DNA from: Geosiphon pyriformis
Taxonomy: Eukaryota > Glomeromycota > Glomeromycetes > Archaeosporales > Geosiphonaceae
Assembly: GCA_016748015.1 (NCBI GenBank)
Contig: JAAOMT010000543.1
Span: 248,001-312,000 of the forward strand
DNA: 64,000 nucleotides
Direction: 5' to 3'
Each line of letters begins with the position of its first letter. Within the stretch, counting starts at the first letter, position 1. Shown piece after piece: positions 59,868 through 64,000 of this stretch. The translations under genes were made by a program, and so were the position numbers. Under the pieces are notes generated by a model that ran no database searches, was not told the DNA's origin, and was given only the letters and a program-made list of their open reading frames with translations.

Positions 59868-60921
59868 TTCTATTTTGCTTAAAATCTTCAAAACAAATGG
59901 CGGGGAATAAAAAAAATTTTTAATTGAAAAGTGGCATGATAGCGTGGTTTGCAGCAAGTAAAAGAGATAAAAATCTTGAAATGTTGTTGTGTAATGTTTC
60001 TTGCAGTTCTTGAAGCGGTTTCGTGTCCAAAAGAATTTCAAATCTTTTAATCGATCAGATTTAACATACAAAAAAAATGATAAAGTAAAATTTGATAATT
60101 TAAAACGAATAATCAATTGATTTTATCGAAATTAAAATAATTCCAAAAGGTTGAAATAGTTTCTTTAAGAATTAGAGTGGGAAATATCCATTTAAACAAA
60201 GGATGATTATGAAAAATGAATAAATTTTAATTTTGTATACACTCGTGTAATTCGTACAAAAATTTGGATCTTTTAGTATTTTTAACAAATAAAACATTTC
60301 ATTTCTATAAGATCCAAATTTTTTAAGATTATGTATTAAAAATTCAATTTTAAAACTCCAGTAAGAGATGCAAGATTTAATAGGAGAACAAATAAACAAA
60401 ACAATATTAAAAGTTACCATGAAAAACAATGAATTTATTTGTCAATAGTAGATAATTGTGCATCAATAATTCTTGTAATTCACTTTTTAATTCCCCTAAA
60501 AAAATTATTTCTATAATGCTTAACAGGGCTAATATACATGTATTTAGTCGGCTTAGCAAAATTAAACGATTCTATTGAATCTATATTATTTATTTCGGAA
60601 AAAAAACCCCCACAAGGTTCAGTCCCCTAATTAATTTACAGATGTATTCTCTAGGTTTTCGAGGAGAAGGGAGTTAAAATATTTCAAGAAAAAAGGACTT
60701 AACCTTAAAATAGGTATTTTAATGAACAGGTATTTGAAAGAAGATTAAAAAGATGTTTATTGCAACAGATTCCAAGATTAGTTAATTAAATCTATTCTAA
60801 CCCTATTTTTTTTAGGAAATATTTGATCCGTTCTGAACTCTTTTTAGCAAGAAGACAAATTTTTTTGTGTGTCTAATGCACAAAATCTTTTAGAAAAAAG
60901 AAAGTTAATAATGAAGTTGCT

Positions 60922-61000
60922 TAGATAGATAGATAGATAGATAGATAGGTAGATAGGTAGATAGATAGATAGGTAGATAGATAGATAAATAGATAGATAT
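60922..61000 (+). repeat. GATA/GGTA tetranucleotide microsatellite
   Basis: About nineteen GATA units interrupted by a few GGTA units and one AATA, so the array is partly degenerate. Confidence 0.97.
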
Positions 61001-63965
61001 TTAATTTATTGAACTTTATTATCATTCTTTTTTTGCCTCTGAGGGTAACATTTGTAACTAGAGGACGAGACAAGTTTTTTAATGAGGGTCCAAAAGGATT
61101 GCTAGAAAAGACATTTTGCTTTTAAAAATGCGATGGAAATTTAGATTTCAATTGAGCCGATTATTAATGACCTTTGGGAATTTAGCAATTTTATTATATT
61201 AAATGTAAAAACTAGGAATTGTGATGGGGGGGGAGGGGAGGAATTGAATGAAGCTGAGTCATCTAGAAGCTATTAATGTGGTCTTTTGTAAACCTTTAAA
61301 CCTAAAGAAAATTCGAAATTGATTTCCATTGCAAAACAACTCAATATTTCTAGATTGCTCCCTGCATTTTTGTCTTTAGCTCTTTTTAGCGCATGCAGCT
61401 GATTAAGGATCTAACTTGATGTAGATGTGGCAACAAATATGTTTTTAAGAAATCTCACGCTTAAAAAATGTTATCGTTGCTTTCAAGTTCTCTTTGGGCT
61501 AATTTTAAGAAAAATCGGAAAAAATATATATATAGAACTTTAAAGACGGGAAATTCAAAATAGGGAGCTTTGCATATGAATTAACAACGAATCGATTTCA
61601 ATTGATCAAATTTGAAGTTTTGATAAAAAGAAGTTAATCATTTCTTGGGAGTAAACGTTTCATAAAAAAAATTTTACCAAAAATATCAAGATAAATTTAA
61701 TAGATTTCAAAACAAATTTTGTGATTAAAATCTGAATAAAGGTGGGACTAAAGAAAATAATTATAAAATTAAATTATTGTCAATGTTTTACTACAGCTGA
61801 AATGAACGTTAAATCATTCTTTCAATGATTAAGTCGTTTTTTTGTTTTTGTTTCCAACATTTCAAGATTTCATAATTATTTACCCGCGCGTTTCACCGAT
61901 TTTTTTGTGGAAAGGTACTTTGACCATATGATACATCTGACAAACGCGTAAAAACGTTGTGGATCTAAATTTGTTACATCTTTCTCTCCTGAATTTGGTT
62001 ATAATAGCCTAGGGTGTCTCCAATTGAGTTTCATTTGTTGAAATCTTCATACAGATTTGTAAAAGTGTTTTTTTAAAAAAGTTCAAAAGTTTTTCTTTGA
62101 TTATAAGTCTAATTTAATGCTTACCTAAATAAAAATTTGGGTATTATTTTTGAACCATTTTCCCTAAAATTTAAAATGTCAAATTGAAGTAAATATTAAC
62201 TTTATTCCTTTTTTTGTTATTAAAATGAAAATTTTGAAGATTAAAAAGCACGAAAAAAAATATTTTATTGAATAAATTCTTTTGAGGTTTTCGTTTATGT
62301 CTAAAAAAAATTTAAAAAAAAGTTTCTAGGAAAAAAAAAAAATTAAAACTGACAAGCTTCTCATGTTCTTCAATTCAAAAATAACCAGTTTTCTAACTAG
62401 AAATTTTTTTGTAATTTTAATAAAAAAAAAAACATTTAAATTGAAAATAATCAATAACCATTGGACAAAATTTCAAATTTTTTTTTAGATTAATAAATTC
62501 AAAAATATATTAATACCCTTTCAATTTATTTAAATCCACCCAATCAATTCATAGTTTAAAGCTCTTCAATGCCTAATTAAAATCATAAGGCAGTAATTAT
62601 TAGATACTCAACGGGAAAAGAAGGCCCGAAATGAATATTCTAAATTTTTATTATAGTTTATTTAACTTTTTAACGCAAATGTAATGCAATAACACAATGC
62701 CATTTGTCGTATTAACCTGTATCTTAGCCACTTCATCTTTCTGGAATTCCACCATTGGCGTTTCTCAAAACCAATTCATTCATTAATATAAATTCCAGAA
62801 ATAATGAATGTGGTAATTTAAAATTTTAGCCAGAAATTTTCTTGATGAATGGGCTAATTTATTTGAAAGATTTATTTCCGCATTTGGTCTAGATTTTCTA
62901 ACAAATTTCTGATTCTTTGAATATTTTTTTTTATTTTTTTTTTACTTGAACGAATAAAATGAAATTTTTGTACACTCATTTGTGAAAAGTTAGTAGTACA
63001 ACCAAAAAACTTGATACATCTAGTAAACTTATTGAACCTAACTTTTTTCATATCAAATATTTCTCTCTTTATAAATTTCTATATTTAATTTAAAGGCCTT
63101 AAAATTAAAATTTGGCGGTTGTATAAATGAAGTTGACTGACGCACAATTTTTATGATCCCTAAATAATTTCCCCGCCGAAATTAATTTAATTCAAGTTCA
63201 ATTCATTAATTGATATCAAAGCAGTTCTTTTATTTTACTCCGAAATTATTCTTATTTAGATGCGCGAAATTCGAGGGTGCAGCTTAAAATTTCAATAAAA
63301 GACACCATTTTATTATTTCTGAATATATGTGTATTTTGCTGTGTTTCAACTGCAAAAAAAAAAATAAGAATCGCCTTTTCAAAGGTGACACCCATGTGTA
63401 TTTACAACTTCTATACAAAGTTAACGGAAACTATAGAATTTTTTAAATAGACTTGTAATATCGGGCAACACAAAAAAATATTTTTGATGGCTGATAAATA
63501 AAATCCTTAAAAATATTGCTAAGTCATATTATTCTATCAAACAAGAGACGTTCTAGTTTAAGTTAGAAAACAGAAAAGGCTTTATTCTTAAATCATGTTA
63601 TTAAAATTTCTTGGGGTAAACGCATTATTTCCTTAATAGTGAATTATTTTTTCTTAAATATGTAAAAGTCAATTATCCGATTCATCTTGAGATTTTTATG
63701 TTACATGAAATCTCTGTATTCAAAGAAAAAATAATCATCTACTGAGAAAGTTTTGTTATTGATAACTAATCCAAGCAGTTGCAAAAGAATGATTTTTCAA
63801 AAAAAATGAAATTTTAATTATAATATTTAAACTTTTATTAAACGTAATTAAAGCTTTTACAATCGATAATAAACCTTTTTTTCTTATATATTCCTAAATA
63901 GCACATGATTAAAAATATTTAGTTGGAATTTTCCTTAATAAAATTAAAAATTGTTAAAAATTGTT

Positions 63966-63985
63966 AAAAAAAAAAAAAAAAAAAA
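63966..63985 (+). repeat. Poly-A run
   Basis: Twenty consecutive A near the end of the window. It could be a retrotransposon tail, but nothing upstream supports that. Confidence 0.9.
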
Positions 63986-64000
63986 TTCAATTATAAATTT

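Larger units (their letters stand above)
59868..64000. other. AT-rich intergenic DNA to the end of the window
   Basis: No gene is visible in more than 4 kb. The section contains a GATA microsatellite, a short G-rich patch near 61226-61242, and a poly-A run at 63966-63985. The window ends in AT-rich sequence. Confidence 0.6.

Noticed and set aside
59796-60116. 106-codon minus-strand frame
   Set aside because: Overlaps the F-box-like ORF and is AT-driven; no motif.

Overview
The window looks like nuclear DNA of an AT-rich filamentous fungus, most likely an arbuscular mycorrhizal fungus (Glomeromycotina). The reasons are long, strongly AT-rich gene-poor stretches full of microsatellites, short phase-consistent GT-AG introns, and the mix of gene families. 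These include single-exon F-box/LRR-like and Sel1-repeat proteins, a TKL-like kinase with an N-terminal CxxC pair, and a large secreted/multi-pass family of the type expanded in Rhizophagus-like genomes. Two conserved fungal housekeeping genes could be rebuilt exon by exon: a mitochondrial MTG3/GEP3-type circularly permuted GTPase and the D-arabinono-1,4-lactone oxidase ALO1. Species and family assignments come from motif recognition and memory of families; no search was run.

Layout. 1-6.3 kb is a graveyard: a broken charged-protein gene (about 1-2.8 kb), a dead LINE 3' end with an RNase H domain (3.1-4.3 kb), a fragment of the large membrane family (4.3-4.8 kb), and a 650-bp near-identical duplication on both sides of a 20-N gap. 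10.4-12.1 kb holds a type I membrane protein; 13.9-14.5 kb a dead Tc1/mariner element; 16.8-17.6 kb a small PX-domain protein; 19.4-22.8 kb a long decayed member of the membrane family. 25.5-28.2 kb holds the GTPase and a 120-residue bZIP protein, both on the minus strand. 31.4-32.9 kb holds an unrecognised spliced minus-strand gene and a plus-strand gene preceded by CAT and ACC repeats. 37.9-38.3 kb encodes a small secreted His/Gly/Lys- and Thr-rich protein lying between two related repeats. 44.2-56.9 kb is the most gene-rich part: F-box/LRR-like protein, predicted pseudokinase, Sel1 protein, an unrecognised protein with a C-terminal membrane segment, and ALO1. The rest, notably 28.2-31.4, 32.9-35.7, 38.3-44.2, 47.8-50.8 and 56.9-64 kb, is AT-rich intergenic DNA with simple repeats and weak relics.

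The genes do not form an operon or an obvious cluster for one pathway. Signalling (kinase, Sel1, F-box, PX, bZIP), mitochondrial function (GTPase, ALO1) and secretion/surface (type I protein, small secreted protein, large membrane family) are intermixed. The points most worth a second look are the kinase whose HRD motif reads HGN, the decayed membrane family with a second truncated copy beside a LINE, the secreted protein between repeats, the minimal bZIP protein, and the duplicated sequence across the assembly gap.
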